The notes below the pieces were generated by a model. The model saw nothing but the letters and a program-made list of their open reading frames with translations. It was not told the origin of the DNA and searched no databases. From Coriaria nepalensis (lineage: Eukaryota; Streptophyta; Magnoliopsida; Cucurbitales; Coriariaceae), in NCBI GenBank assembly GCA_027186245.1, contig CP114492.1:5716501-5780500 (forward strand): a DNA stretch of 64,000 nt, in the 5' to 3' direction. Below, piece after piece: positions 49,501 to 60,527 of the stretch. The first letter of the stretch is position 1. Every line of letters begins with the position of its first letter. A program made the translations under genes and the position numbers.

Positions 49501-52500
49501 AATAAGAATTTAATCAGAGTTTAATACAGATTTAAATATGATCAAACTGAATATTAAATCATACCTTTTCATTTTCATATGTTTTTGCAGAAGAAAGAAA
49601 AAAAAAACAAGATAAACAAAAGGAGGGCCAATGCATACCAAGTCATTTTCGGGCCGACACTCAGTGCGCTCAAGTGCGGGCCCACATGAGCCAAGCCCAA
49701 TCCGGTCCAAACTTATGCGCGCCTGTCGCAAGAGGGAGCATTCTAGCTTATATTTTATTACCTATTAACAAATGTACAATTCTATATAAATACTCTCCAC
49801 CTTGTTCCTCTTTCTAATGTGGGACAAAATTTTTCTCTTTCATTTTTTCTACTTCGAATCATTCCAATGGTTGCATTTTGAGATTCAATTTCTCATTCAA
49901 CCATTAATCATTTTGAGCGAACCATATACCGATTCAAAGCTCTCGAAGAGGAAAACCCGAATCAACTTTGACATTTCGTTTACACGAAGTGACCCCCACT
50001 TAAAATCAAGCATAAACATAGTATGTTGAGATGCTAATTTTCCAATAATCCCCCATATGAATGAAATTGACAGATTATATAAACAAACATTTTTTCGACA
50101 TTAAAATGTTTTTGACCTAGAGATAGAGTTCGATGGTTTGAAACCTATATAAGATAGGTACCAACCTTTGAATCTTCCTTTGTAAAAGTACTTTAATTTT
50201 ACCGGTTGATCAGTAGACACGATATCTTTAAATTGTTCTACCATTCATGTAAACAATAATATATTTCACACAGTAGTTTTTCCTGACACACTTGAATTTT
50301 CATTGTTATGTTCATTTTGACCTTGAATATCTGTCTGGTTCTACAAGAGTTGATAAAAATTATCCTCAATTAATTCCCTTTGAAGCGGCCTTACGTTACT
50401 CTCACATAGGTGATTCTTAATCAAAAGTAGCTCGTTTTACTCCGCTCAAACTTTCTAACACCTAAGAATCATTAAAAACATAGCTTATTCTTTCTCTTAT
50501 GAGCATCAATGTTTCATCATGAGAATGGATATGAGGATAAGCCCCATAGTGATATAATTAAGTCTTATACAACTAGGTTGTCCCTTTGAACTTAGATTTT
50601 GTGATCTCTAGTCAACTAGGTTAGGTTTCCATTGTATTGACTTACTCTTTTATTGGCTTTAGTCTCATTCCCCTTGATGATTTTTCAACTAATTCTCTAT
50701 TTAACCCTTTGGTTAGCGGATCCGCAATATTATCTTTTGATTTTACATAATCAATAGAGATAACTTTAATAGAGAGTAATTGTCTGATGGCATTATGTCG
50801 TCAATGTATATGTCTAAAATTACCATTATACATATTGCTATGTGCTCTTCCAATTGTAGATTGACTGTCGCAATGAATACAAATTGCTAGCACAAACTTT
50901 GACTACTTTGGAATATCCTCTAAGAATTGTCGTAACCATTCTGCCTCTTTTCCACATTTATTTATAGCTATAAACTCAGATTTCATGGTAGATCTGGCTA
51001 TCACAGTTTGTTAAAAATATTTCCAAGAAACAGCAGCACTTGCTAGTGTAAACACATAGCCACTCATAGACTTTGAGTCTTTCATATCTAATATCCAGTT
51101 TGCGTATGTGTATCCTTCTAGTACAGCTATATATCTATTATAGTGCAGTCCATAATTACGAATATAGTGTAGGTACCTTAGTACTCTAACGATTTTTTTC
51201 CAATGGTCGTCATACCTTCGATTACTCATATATCAACTCAGTTTGCTAATTGCATAGACTAAAACGGGTCTGGTAAAACTTGCTAAGTATATCAGACTGC
51301 CTATCACTGTAGAGTATCGTACTTGAGAGATACCCCCGCCTTTATTTTTACTCATGTGCAAACTGACATCAATTGGTGTTCTTGCTACACCAGAATCTTC
51401 TTTGCTAAATTTTCCAAGAATTTTATCTATTTAATGAGACTGACATAGAATGAGTCCGTTTGATGTCCTTGAAATTTTAGTTCCCAAAATGACATCTACT
51501 AGACCCATATCTTTCATGTCAAATTTAGAATTTAACATATTCTTGGTAGATTTCACTATCTTATCATCACTTTCAACTATGAGTATGTCATCAACGTAAA
51601 GACACAAAATGATATTTCCATTTTATGTACTTTTGACATAGACGCATTTATCACACTCGTTGATTTTGAAACCATTAGCCATCATTGTGTGATCAAATTT
51701 TTTATGCCATTTCTTTAGTTCTTGTTTAAGCCATATAAAGATTTCACTAGTTTATAGACTTTCTTTTCTTGTCCTGAGGTTATGAAACATTTAGGTTGTT
51801 ACATGTAGATTTCTTTAGAAATGCTATTTTCACATCCATTTGATATATTGCTAGATTTCGCAAAGCAGCAATTACAAGTATTATACTAATGGAATTTATT
51901 CTTATTATAGAAGAATATATGTCAAAGTAATCAAGGCCTTCTCGTTGCTTGTATACTTTAATTACAAATCTATCATTGTACTTGTTAATTGACCCATCAA
52001 CTTTCATTTTTCTCTTGAAAATCCATTTGGACCCTAAAGGCTTACTACCTAGAGAAAAATCTACTAACTCCTAAGTTCAATTTCAGTGTTGATAGGCTCC
52101 TTTCATAGAAGGACCTTTAGATTAATTCATAGTTTTTTTGAAAGTTTGAGGTTCACCTTCCAACAGACAAATCAGAAAATTTGGACCAAAATATTTTTTT
52201 GTCCTAGCTCTTTTGCTACGTCGAGGCTCAGTTTCAACCTCTTGTTCATCTTCTTGTTCTTGGTCTGACTATTTTTACTAATAGCCTCAAGTCTTCACTT
52301 AGACGAACTCGATCCCGCTTGGGATTTACTTGGGAATACATGTTCAAGGAACGATGCATTTCTAGATTCAATTATTGTATTCTTGTAAATGTATGTGATT
52401 TTAGACTCATGTACAAGAAATTAATATGCACTACCGTTATTTGCATAGCTAATGAAGATGCCATCAATTGTTTTCAGAACTATCTTTACCTTTTTTAGTG

Positions 52501-52960
52501 AGATACGACTACTTTGGCAAGACACCCCAGTACTCGTAAAAATTTATAGGAATGCTTCTTTCTTTTTTATGATTCATATGGTATCTTTCTAGCATCTTTT
52601 CGGAGTATTTTATTTAAAAAATAATTTACCGATAAGACGACTTCTCCCCATATATTCTGAGGTAACCAAGAACTGATTAACATCATATTCATTATTTTCT
52701 TTAAGGTACGATTTTTCTTTTCAGCAACTCTATTTAATTGGGGTGAATAAGGAGTAGTGATTTGATGTATGATACAATATTGTGCACATATTATTTCAAA
52801 TGGTACGACATATTTACCACCTCAATCACTTCTTAATTCCTTTATTTTTTTATTAAGTTTATTCTCAACTTCATTCTTAAAGAGAACAAATTTCTCTAAA
52901 GCTTCGTTAACAACAAGTTAATGTTAACAACCGATTAAACGTTAACTACAAGTTATCCTG
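49500..52960 (-). mobile_element. Truncated Copia retrotransposon (Tork/Tnt1-like)
   Basis: Minus-strand remnant. LTR-like DNA at about 49500-50045 holds a TATATAG box and a GC-richer block (49620-49740). A polypurine tract, CATATGGGGGATTATTGG on the minus strand, lies at 50043-50060. RNase H/connection is at 51011-51229 ([39 protein letters not shown]) and the RT N-terminus at 51780-52007 (RFVIKVYKQREGLDY, AIYQMDVKIAFL). The integrase C-terminal half is at about 52480-52830 (TTPYSPQ, NRTLKKIMNMMLIS, LPQNIWGE). Gag, protease and the integrase N-terminus are absent and no right LTR is seen. Stops are present throughout pol. Confidence 0.75.
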
Positions 52961-53440
52961 TTTATTGACTTCTCACTTTAAATGAGCTGGAATAACTGCA
53001 ACCGTAAGACTAGTTATTTTAAATTCTGGAACGCAAATTATACTGAAATATTGCATTGGAAGTTTACTCTTTTTGGCACCCAAACTAAAATGTATGAGCT
53101 TTTTTTTTATAGCATTTCTAAATACATATGCCCATTGGCCTTTAACCAACCAAAAAAAAATTTTGAAATGTGGTTGAGCTTTATTCTAATATTTTAGCTA
53201 CGTTCCCGCGAATAAAGGTCATTTTGACATCAGTATGAATCGTTCTACTCCACAATCTTTCTCTTCAAACTTAACATATCTCTCTCCTTCTAACTCCTCG
53301 AAACAAAACTCTCTTATAGAAAAAGAATATGTCCAAAGGAAACTGTAATTAAAATGATTAATTATAAACAAAATCAGCTTACTAAGAACAAACATTCCAC
53401 GAAGAAAAAGCCTAGAGAAAGTGAACGGTTCCTTTTAACG
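52961..53440. other. Spacer upstream of the RING gene
   Basis: AT-rich, no recognisable gene. The open frame 52982-53197 has no known domain. A GTTAAC-rich repeat patch (GTTAACAACAAGTTAATG) lies around 52905-52960. Confidence 0.45.
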
Positions 53441-53448
53441 TATATAAT
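53441..53448 (+). promoter_or_regulatory. Probable TATA box of the RING gene
   Basis: TATATAAT about 100 bases before the ATG at 53542, a usual spacing for a plant gene with a leader of about 70 bases. Confidence 0.5.
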
Positions 53449-53541
53449 GACATGCTCGCGTTATAATAATATACTTGGGATTTTATTGGCGTGAAGAAGA
53501 TTGAAGGTGGAAAGTGAAGGAGAGTCGCACAAATCATTTAG

Positions 53542-54591
53542 ATGTCAGCTGTTGAGGAGAAGGGACTGGCATCTACTACGATGGCTCCGATCAAACCTAA
53601 AAGCCTCCTCGAGATCATCAAACAAGAGAATGCTCTTAGAGACCCCCACGCCCCAAAGGACAAAAGCACTTGGAAAACATTTAGAGATAAACTACGTCTC
53701 AAACGAGCGGGCGCTGCTTGGACATCCTCCGTACGCATCCCCACCTCCGATATCCCCGTCCAAAACAATAGACGAACCTCCAGACGTCACTTGGTTCGCT
53801 ATGATACCATATCGAGCAGTACTATTAACCCATCTGAATTGACTCGGGATCATTTCGACGAACCCTCCGTGTCCTCATTGGTACCATCTGATCAACCTCC
53901 CGCCCCGCTTGGTCGGCCACAATTTTCCCGACATTGTTCGACCCGCTATGGTCTGAACACACCAGCTCCGTCCGAGCCCGATGACTCTTCTGATAGCACG
54001 CAAGGCCTAGAAAGCGTTGCCCCAACTCGAAGCTATAGACCGCAAATGTCTCGACACAATTCCACCCGGTTCCTATCGGCACATGACAACAATTTTACAG
54101 ATCCTACTGAACCGGGGCATTACCGCCTCTCAGTGGCCACATTAGGAGAGGAGAGAACATTATCGGCGAGGGAAGCTGTGGCGGCACAAGAAGCCGCAGA
54201 GGCAGAAGCAGCAGCAGCAGGATCAGACGAAGTAGGTGAAGATGAAGGAGGAGATACGGAAGGCATATCCAACAGGTCTACAACAGCGGAGCCTGTGAAG
54301 ATGTCGTTGATGGACTTGTTGGAAGAGACAGATAGGCAAATGGGGTTTGAGGGTTCAATATACACGATGGATACTGAAGATGAGGATGAGGAAGAGAATG
54401 AAGAGGAGGGGGAAGAAGTGAAACGTAGAGTAGAGTACGATTGTTGTGTGTGCATGGTGAGACATGGAGGTGCGGCTTCAACACCATGTGGTCATACATT
54501 TTGCAGGCTTTGTTCAAAGGAGCTTCGTGCCGGCAGAGGAACTTGTCCGCGTTGTAATGATTTCATGTTGGAAATTCTTGATGTCTTTTAA
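53542..54591 (+). CDS. RING-HC zinc-finger protein, putative E3 ubiquitin ligase
   Basis: Intronless, 349 residues. The start ATG at 53542 (MSAVEEKGL) is the first in frame; a second at 53581 (MAPIKPKSLLEII) begins the more conserved-looking part, so either could be used. The C-terminal RING is C3HC4: C301, C304, C316, H318, C321, C324, C335, C338, ending LDVF right after the finger. Before it come a basic N-terminal segment (TFRDKLRLKRAGAAW), Ser/Thr/Pro-rich linkers with a repeated pair RPQFSRHCSTR and RPQMSRHNSTR, an Ala/Glu-rich stretch (about 213-226) and a strongly acidic run (about 280-294). No membrane segment. Such plant proteins are presumed ubiquitin ligases; the substrate cannot be inferred. 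GC content is higher than the flanks, as expected of a coding island. Confidence 0.92.
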   Translation: MSAVEEKGLASTTMAPIKPKSLLEIIKQENALRDPHAPKDKSTWKTFRDKLRLKRAGAAWTSSVRIPTSDIPVQNNRRTSRRHLVRYDTISSSTINPSELTRDHFDEPSVSSLVPSDQPPAPLGRPQFSRHCSTRYGLNTPAPSEPDDSSDSTQGLESVAPTRSYRPQMSRHNSTRFLSAHDNNFTDPTEPGHYRLSVATLGEERTLSAREAVAAQEAAEAEAAAAGSDEVGEDEGGDTEGISNRSTTAEPVKMSLMDLLEETDRQMGFEGSIYTMDTEDEDEEENEEEGEEVKRRVEYDCCVCMVRHGGAASTPCGHTFCRLCSKELRAGRGTCPRCNDFMLEILDVF

Positions 54592-55167
54592 ATTTTCCTT
54601 TTTTATTTTTATTTTTATTTTTATTTTTATTTTTTTTAGACTTTTCTAAGATTTTATTATCGCCTAATGATGGCACATGATAACGTACTGGTGTTACATG
54701 AAAGAACTAATAGTTTATTTCATGGTTCAAGTCTTTTAAATAACGTCAATCTAATTTTATCTTTTTCTCTCTTAATGGTAAACAAGTGTTGTTTACAGTT
54801 TACACCATAAATTTAATTATTTAAATTTCCTTGTAGCTATTAGGAGCCAATTTTGTTGGGCCGTTTGGTAGTCGATTCGGACAAGACAAACGGGCTATAC
54901 CAAATACCTCTGGGCCGCTAATTAACGAGCTCGAAGAGGAAGTAGTAAAAGGCCAGAGCATCTCGCCGAAATGAAAGATGCCAGAATGCCATGTCAAATA
55001 ATTTGCTTCCACTTTTTGCCTCTGGAATCCGGATACGTGTAGAGTGTAGAGGGACGGTCATGATGCGTCCCTCTTGATCGCGCATGTGCAGATTATGCCA
55101 CTTCATTCTCACTTTTTGGTTTCTTAGGATTTTCTTTGTCCCCTTTCGCTCTCTCAATCAGCGAGCG
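54592..55167. other. RING gene 3' region and spacer
   Basis: A (TTTTTA)n run at 54598-54638 directly follows the stop codon. Beyond about 54840 the DNA becomes less AT-rich and leads into the first-exon-like segment at 55168. It includes GATACGTGTAGAG (ACGTG core) and a CATGATGCGTCCC stretch. Confidence 0.5.
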
Positions 55168-55377
55168 ATGTTATCTCTGCGAGTTTCGATCTCCATTTCT
55201 GCTCCTATCATCTCCATCTTATCTTCAAATCCTATCTCTGAAATTTCAAAGAATTCTCTACGCATCTCTTTTTTCATTTTTCATTTTTTTTTCCTCTAAT
55301 CGATTTTTTCTCCGTTCTTTATGTGCGATTTTGACCGAACCCTAGGTTCAAGGCTTTCTGTTCTTCAATCTGGACTG
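55168..55377 (+). other. Orphan first-exon or leader-like segment with splice donor
   Basis: A CT-rich stretch typical of plant 5' leaders, with several ATGs (frames of 69-71 codons, no domain) and ending in CTGGACTG|GTAAGAG, a good donor. An ACGTG-containing promoter-like region precedes it. No downstream exon was recognised before 59 kb. It may be a duplicated first exon, the start of a non-coding RNA or a decayed gene. Confidence 0.35.
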
Positions 55378-55511
55378 GTAAGAGAAAAGAGATCGAACTT
55401 TAGAGCTTCAAATCCGCATAAGAAGTATAATTTCGTACGAATTTGCGATTTCTCCAAAATTTAGGTTTTTTTTGTAAAAAAATATCAAATTGAAAAATGT
55501 TTTCGATTTTG

Positions 55512-55591
55512 GTAGTCATTGGAAGGCCATAAGACAACGTTAATTTAATTTGATGTTAGTAGCCATTAAAAAACGACCTTCCAATGGCTAC
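55512..55591. repeat. Imperfect hairpin (15-bp arms)
   Basis: GTAGTCATTGGAAGG (55512-55526) and CCTTCCAATGGCTAC (55577-55591) are reverse complements with one mismatch around a 50-base loop. A third related piece, CTTTCCAATGGCCATTAAT, follows at 55610-55628. Confidence 0.7.
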
Positions 55592-55599
55592 TATGATCT

Positions 55600-57364
55600 A
55601 ATGTCATGGCTTTCCAATGGCCATTAATTTGATATTTTAAATTTGAGAATGTCCTAGCCTTCCAATATTTTTAATTTGGTTCAATATGTCCTCCTAACCT
55701 TTAATTTACAATTTTACCTGGAGCTCTGTGATTTATGATATCTGCCATTTGACTATTGTTTTCTTTGTTTGATTGATTGATTAAGTTCAAAATATATCTA
55801 CGATAATCATAATATAGATTGAGATATCGATCGCACGACGAAGTATCATAGAATAAGAAATATCAAATTAAAATACTTGACGATAATTAATAATGATAAA
55901 ATAGGATTAGATTAAGAACTCAACAATAAAATTGATTTCATTAACAAAATTATAAGAGTGACAAGGTATCAAAAATTAGTTTTAAGATTTGTTTCATAAT
56001 TTTTCACTTGATTCATAATTATAATTTTATTTTATATTTCTATTTAGTTAAAGATCATAAAATTTCAAAATATATTTAATATTATAAAATTCTTTTTTAT
56101 TAAATCATCCTCTAACTTATATTATGTGTTATCTGATAATATATCATAAGTCAATATTACAGTAAAAAATCAAATTGTAAAATAAATTTATTAGTAAAAA
56201 TTAGAACTTAAAATCATTCCCATAATTAAAAGATGAAAAAAAATATTATTTCTAAATTAAAATATACTAACAAATATAATAAAAATTTTAATCCTAAATA
56301 AATATAAGACTTATTAGAATATTAAACGAATAAAAAAAATTGAAACTAAGGAAACTAGACTTAAAATATCATCTCTAAACTTATTTGTAACTTAACCTAA
56401 TTTTTTGCGATCCATCTTCACCAATTTCGTTTTCTGGTGAGAATAATATTTTAGAAGAAGAAAGAAATATTTTTCATTTAGCCACACCTCTCCTTTTATA
56501 AACCTTTGTTGCAACTTTGTGTCCAACTCAATATATTTTTCCTCATAGTGCCTCCTTGATTATATATGTTTTAAAATAAGCTTTCACATTTTAAAAGTCA
56601 CTTTTATATTTTAAAACTTAAAAAATAATTAGAAATCATAATAAAATATAAAAAAAAAAATAATTACTAAATAAATATACTAAAGTAAAAAATATATATT
56701 ATTAAGGATAAAAAGTTATATAAAAAATTATTCTCTATATTTAATAAACTTATTTTTACTATTGGATTTTCTGTATCTTCTGCTTACTTATTGGATTGTT
56801 GGTGAAAGGGTGACCCAATTTTGTAATTTCGAATCGGACTTTGGGGACGTCTACCACTTTCCGCTCCCAAATGAATGAATCACTGCGTAAAGGTTTTGAC
56901 TATTCCAGAAGAATTCTACATATCAAATAGTATTCTCTAGAATTGTCCAGTTGCTGTATATAATCATTTATAATCATGACACGAACCTTTGTATGGTGAA
57001 ATTTCAGGTAAGAAAATGCAAACCCTCTTCGAACTTCTGTACTTTATAATATTTGGTGTCTTGCCAATTAATAACATACACCGCTTTAATCATTGCTCAG
57101 CCGGAAATGACACTTGTGGAAAAATCTGGCTTTATCTCAAACGAATCCGGTTGTACTGCACGGAACAGCCTCGTCAACCATTTTCTCGAAACGTACTTTC
57201 TAAATGGAGTTTAATAGTATTTAATGTCGGCTCAAAATAGTAATAATAATAATAATAATAATTGTAGTTTAATGATATATTATCAATTTGTAATATGTTA
57301 GTCAGAGTTTCACTCTAGTAGATGAAATTGCACCATAAGTAATAGATTGAAAAAACTTTCTTAG
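55600..57364. other. AT-rich spacer with (AAT)n
   Basis: No recognisable gene. The open frame 56989-57240 (83 codons, low-AT) shows no known domain and has no supported promoter. A perfect AAT microsatellite lies at 57241-57262. Confidence 0.45.
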
Positions 57365-57620
57365 GAAACAAAATTTTATGTCTACTAAGGACAATGTTTC
57401 GAAAAGAAAGTCCTAAAATGGTGATGATATTGAATAATTTTTTGTTGTAATATGAGAAAATTAAGTCATAACTTGTTACCATATTAGGAAAAAATTAAAG
57501 ACAAGATTCAAGTTGATGACAATTTCAGCATGAAACAGTTAATGATTGAGTCACATTTTAAGAAGACATCATAGTTGAATCATAAGCATGTTAGGAAATT
57601 ATTAAAAATGTATAATCTTA
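57365..57620 (+). repeat. Dispersed repeat, copy B (partner at 47325-47600)
   Basis: Diverged copy in the same orientation: GAATAATTTTTTGTTG, TTACCATATTAGG, CAGTTAATGATTGAGTCA and GTTAGGAAATTATTA. No terminal structure was recognised. It could be part of an LTR or a non-autonomous element. Confidence 0.65.
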
Positions 57621-57842
57621 TAAATTTAGCAAATTATTAGCTTACCCTATTATCCTCAAATCGGACTGACCAAAGATATTATTTAAGTGAGCTTATTAAT
57701 TTAACAGGGTTCTACAGTAATAAGTAGTAGAGTTGAGCAAGCGATCTGAAATCTCATCAAGTATTACTTGATGCATAAAGTTAAAAAGGAATACTTTGAT
57801 TTGGTACATCATAATTTGACTTAATCTATAATATAAAAAAAA

Positions 57843-58342
57843 AAAAGGTCAAATATCTTACATCGGATCCAAATATAAGATATTCTTATTCAATAATTTA
57901 TAATTAAATTTTTTAAAATACCTCATTCTATAATAAATTAAAATATATATATATATATTAATAATTATCATTATTTTTCCTTTAAAAATGGAAAAAAAAA
58001 ATACATGTTAAACAAATTTAAAATCAACTTCTTAATATTCTCATTCCATAATTTACAGTCATATTTTCTAAAATACTTATATTTTATAATAATTTTAATT
58101 TATAACATGCCACAGGACATATTCTACTAACAAACTTCATGAAATACCATCATTCCATAATTAATTCAACACCAAATGAAAATCTATTTCTTTTAAACCA
58201 CTTAACAAATTTTAAAACATAAATCAAAGTAATTAAGTTAACTTTCAATAAATAAATATTATTTTATGTCCTATAAACAAAGATTATGTTTGTAACATAA
58301 GTATATTTATATAACCAGTGCAACGTAGAGTAGCAAAACTAG
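57843..58342 (+). mobile_element. Helitron-like non-autonomous element, 3' end
   Basis: AT-rich array of units like AAATACCTCATTCTATAAT and AAATACCATCATTCCATAAT. It ends CCAGTGCAACGTAGAGTAGC then AAAACTAG followed by T (CTAG at 58339-58342). The GCAACG-type stretch before CTAG and insertion before a T fit the 3' end of plant Helitrons (CTRR, A^T target). No RepHel protein, and the 5' end is uncertain. Confidence 0.4.
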
Positions 58343-58720
58343 TATATAATTACATAATATATAATAAAAATTGAACCTGAAATTATGCCACATATGAAAT
58401 TTTAATTTCTAATAGTATGTTATGTGGTAAATTTTACAATAAAACTTCCTTAAATATGTTCATCGCATAGTTTATGATCAAATTTTTTCAAATACCATTA
58501 TTTCTTAATAAATTGAATATTAAATGTAAATTTCATCTTTGCTAAAAAAAAAGTAGAAGGAAAAGAAAAAACCATGTCAATCTTAAATTTTTTACAAGGT
58601 ACGTAATATATTTTATAATCAAACTTCCTAAAATGCTTTAATTTTATAATAAATTGAACATTAAATATAAATTAAAATTTTTTATTTTTTTAAAGCTTAT
58701 TTTTCATTTAAAAGAAAGCC
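58343..58720 (-). repeat. Dispersed AT-rich repeat, copy 3 (inverted)
   Basis: The reverse complement matches the 27667-27975 and 28709-29060 copies: ATATGTGGCATAATTTC, a GAAATTAAAATTTC region, and units like AAGGAAGTTTTATTG and GGTATTTGAAAAAATTTGAT. Confidence 0.6.
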
Positions 58721-59109
58721 TACTTTTTGAAAATATAAGGAAAGCTAAAATTATAAATTATAAATTGAAAACCTAAAGCATGTAAAAACCTTAAATAATA
58801 ATAAAATCGAAAAAAAAAATTTACAAAAAACAATGATAATAAAATCTTAACTTTATTTTTTTATCTAAAATAAAAATAATAATACGACATAATCTATAAT
58901 GCTGATTTCTCGGATCAATCATATATTATATGATTGTATAGGTAATTAAAATTATTTAAAAACATTCTAAATATATTATATATGTGTGTTGCTCGGGAGA
59001 TAATATAAGTATATACATATAATTCAAATACATGATTGTAAAGGTAACAAATAGAATATCACTTAGAATTTAGGAGGATTTAAATTTTTAAGAAGAGAGA
59101 TTTTGACTT
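58721..59109. other. AT-rich spacer upstream of the WD40 gene
   Basis: A/T-rich with no coding signal; A runs near 58810-58840. Nothing else recognised. Confidence 0.5.
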
Positions 59110-59121
59110 GTATATATATAA
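59110..59121 (+). promoter_or_regulatory. Probable TATA box of the WD40 gene
   Basis: GTATATATATAA, about 65-75 bases before the ATG at 59187. Its position rules out an upstream in-frame TTG at 59103 as the start. Confidence 0.6.
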
Positions 59122-59186
59122 ACCCATCCAAATCGAATATCCATCCATCCATCCACTCATTTACTTTCCAACCATTGAAAGAGATC

Positions 59187-60527
59187 ATGGAACTTCTTTC
59201 ATGTCCATTTCAATGCCTTATTGATCGAGGTCACAAACAATCTCACCCAAATTCTTCCATGAGTAATCACCATCTTCAGTCAGAGTCATCAAACTCGAGC
59301 TCCCTCTCTTCCCAATCAAGTCTACCTTCTAATATTCCTTCCCTAAGTAACCACGATCATACACCAACCACAACCACCACCCTGCAACCAAACTGCATCG
59401 CCACCCTGCAAGGCCACTCCTCCCCCATCTTCTCCGTCAACCTCTCTAACAACCTCCTCCTCACCGCCTCTTCAACCGGTGAGATCCGAGCATGGCTCCT
59501 AAACCCGAACAATAATAATTTTCGTCAATCCCCTTCAAGTACTAATCACAAAAACAATGTTGTAGCTTCAACCAACAGTGCCATTAAATCAGTACGAGTT
59601 CTTCATGATGATAATATACTGTTCACCGCCCATCAGGACCATAAAATCCGTGTTTGGAAAATCAATCCCACCTCCACACTTGAAAAGTTAAAGCTTGTAG
59701 CCACTCTTCCTACACTAAAAGACCGATTATCCAAGTCCTTACTGCCCAAAAACTATGTAGAGATTCGGCGACACAAGAAATGCACGTGGGTTCATCATAT
59801 CGACACCGTATCGGCGCTAGCAATCTCAAACGACGCGTCGTTTTTATACTCTGCTTCATGGGACGGAACGTTCAAAATATGGAGTCTAGCCCATGATGAT
59901 TTCAAATGCGTAGAATCAGTAGAAAAGGCACACGACGATGCGATTAACGCAATAGGTTTGACCAATGACGGCTTCGTTTTCACGGGTTCGGCGGATAAGA
60001 AAATCAAGGTATGGAAGAAGATGAAAGGTAATGATCATAAGAGACATTCACTTGTGACAACGTTGGAGGGGCACAGATCCAGTGTGAATGCGTTGGCGGT
60101 AAGTGAGAGTGGGCGCCTGCTGTATTCAGGGGCGTGTGATAGGTCAATTTTGGTATGGGAGAGATCAGATAGTAGTGGCCGCGACCATGAAGGCAGGGAT
60201 GAGACGGAGATGGTGGTGGTGGGGAAGTTGAGAGGGCATAAGAAGGCGGTTTTGTGTTTGGTGGCAGTGGGGGAGGAGGTGTTGTGTAGTGGGTCGGCTG
60301 ATGGGACGGTGAGGATTTGGAGGAGGGATCTGGGGAGGGAGTATAGTTGTTGGGGTGTGATGGAGGGACATAGAGGACCTGTTAAGTGCTTGGATGTTGG
60401 GGTTATGCGCAATGCTGATGACTGTGATCATGCTGATGCTGATGAGAAGAATGAGATTTCTTATCTTGCTTGTAGTGGTGGTTTGGATTGTGATGTTAAA
60501 GTTTGGCAGATATGTGTTCCAAAGTAG
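59187..60527 (+). CDS. WD40-repeat protein, JINGUBANG-like
   Basis: Intronless, 446 residues, start MELLSCPFQCLI, stop TAG. After a Ser/Thr/Asn/His-rich N-terminus (about 15-70) come seven WD40 blades: LQGHSSPIFSV...GEIRAW, IKSVRVLHDD...HKIRVW, HIDTVSALAIS...GTFKIW, AHDDAINAIGL...KKIKVW, LEGHRSSVNALA...SILVW, LRGHKKAVLCL...GTVRIW and MEGHRGPVKCLD...CDVKVW. Seven blades make one complete propeller with no enzymatic domain, so the protein is a scaffold. The intronless layout and the conserved insert between blades 2 and 3 (LSKSLLPKNYVEIRRHKK) are typical of the plant JINGUBANG family, one Arabidopsis member of which restrains pollen germination; which paralogue this is cannot be told. Codon use shifts from C-ending in the first half to G-rich in the second. 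Confidence 0.93.
   Translation: MELLSCPFQCLIDRGHKQSHPNSSMSNHHLQSESSNSSSLSSQSSLPSNIPSLSNHDHTPTTTTTLQPNCIATLQGHSSPIFSVNLSNNLLLTASSTGEIRAWLLNPNNNNFRQSPSSTNHKNNVVASTNSAIKSVRVLHDDNILFTAHQDHKIRVWKINPTSTLEKLKLVATLPTLKDRLSKSLLPKNYVEIRRHKKCTWVHHIDTVSALAISNDASFLYSASWDGTFKIWSLAHDDFKCVESVEKAHDDAINAIGLTNDGFVFTGSADKKIKVWKKMKGNDHKRHSLVTTLEGHRSSVNALAVSESGRLLYSGACDRSILVWERSDSSGRDHEGRDETEMVVVGKLRGHKKAVLCLVAVGEEVLCSGSADGTVRIWRRDLGREYSCWGVMEGHRGPVKCLDVGVMRNADDCDHADADEKNEISYLACSGGLDCDVKVWQICVPK

Noticed and set aside
54120..54517. Minus-strand Ser-rich frames under the RING gene
   Set aside because: They mirror the acidic GAA/GAG-rich coding stretch of the RING protein; no independent support.
56989..57240. 83-codon frame with lower AT content
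   Set aside because: It looked like a possible exon downstream of the orphan donor at 55378, but no acceptor-plus-domain evidence supports it.
59103..59186. N-terminal extension of the WD40 protein
   Set aside because: It starts at a TTG and runs through the TATA box; the first real ATG with a proper leader is 59187.
60035..60431. Minus-strand frames of 88-125 codons inside the WD40 gene
   Set aside because: Shadows of a strongly coding plus-strand frame with intact WD40 motifs.
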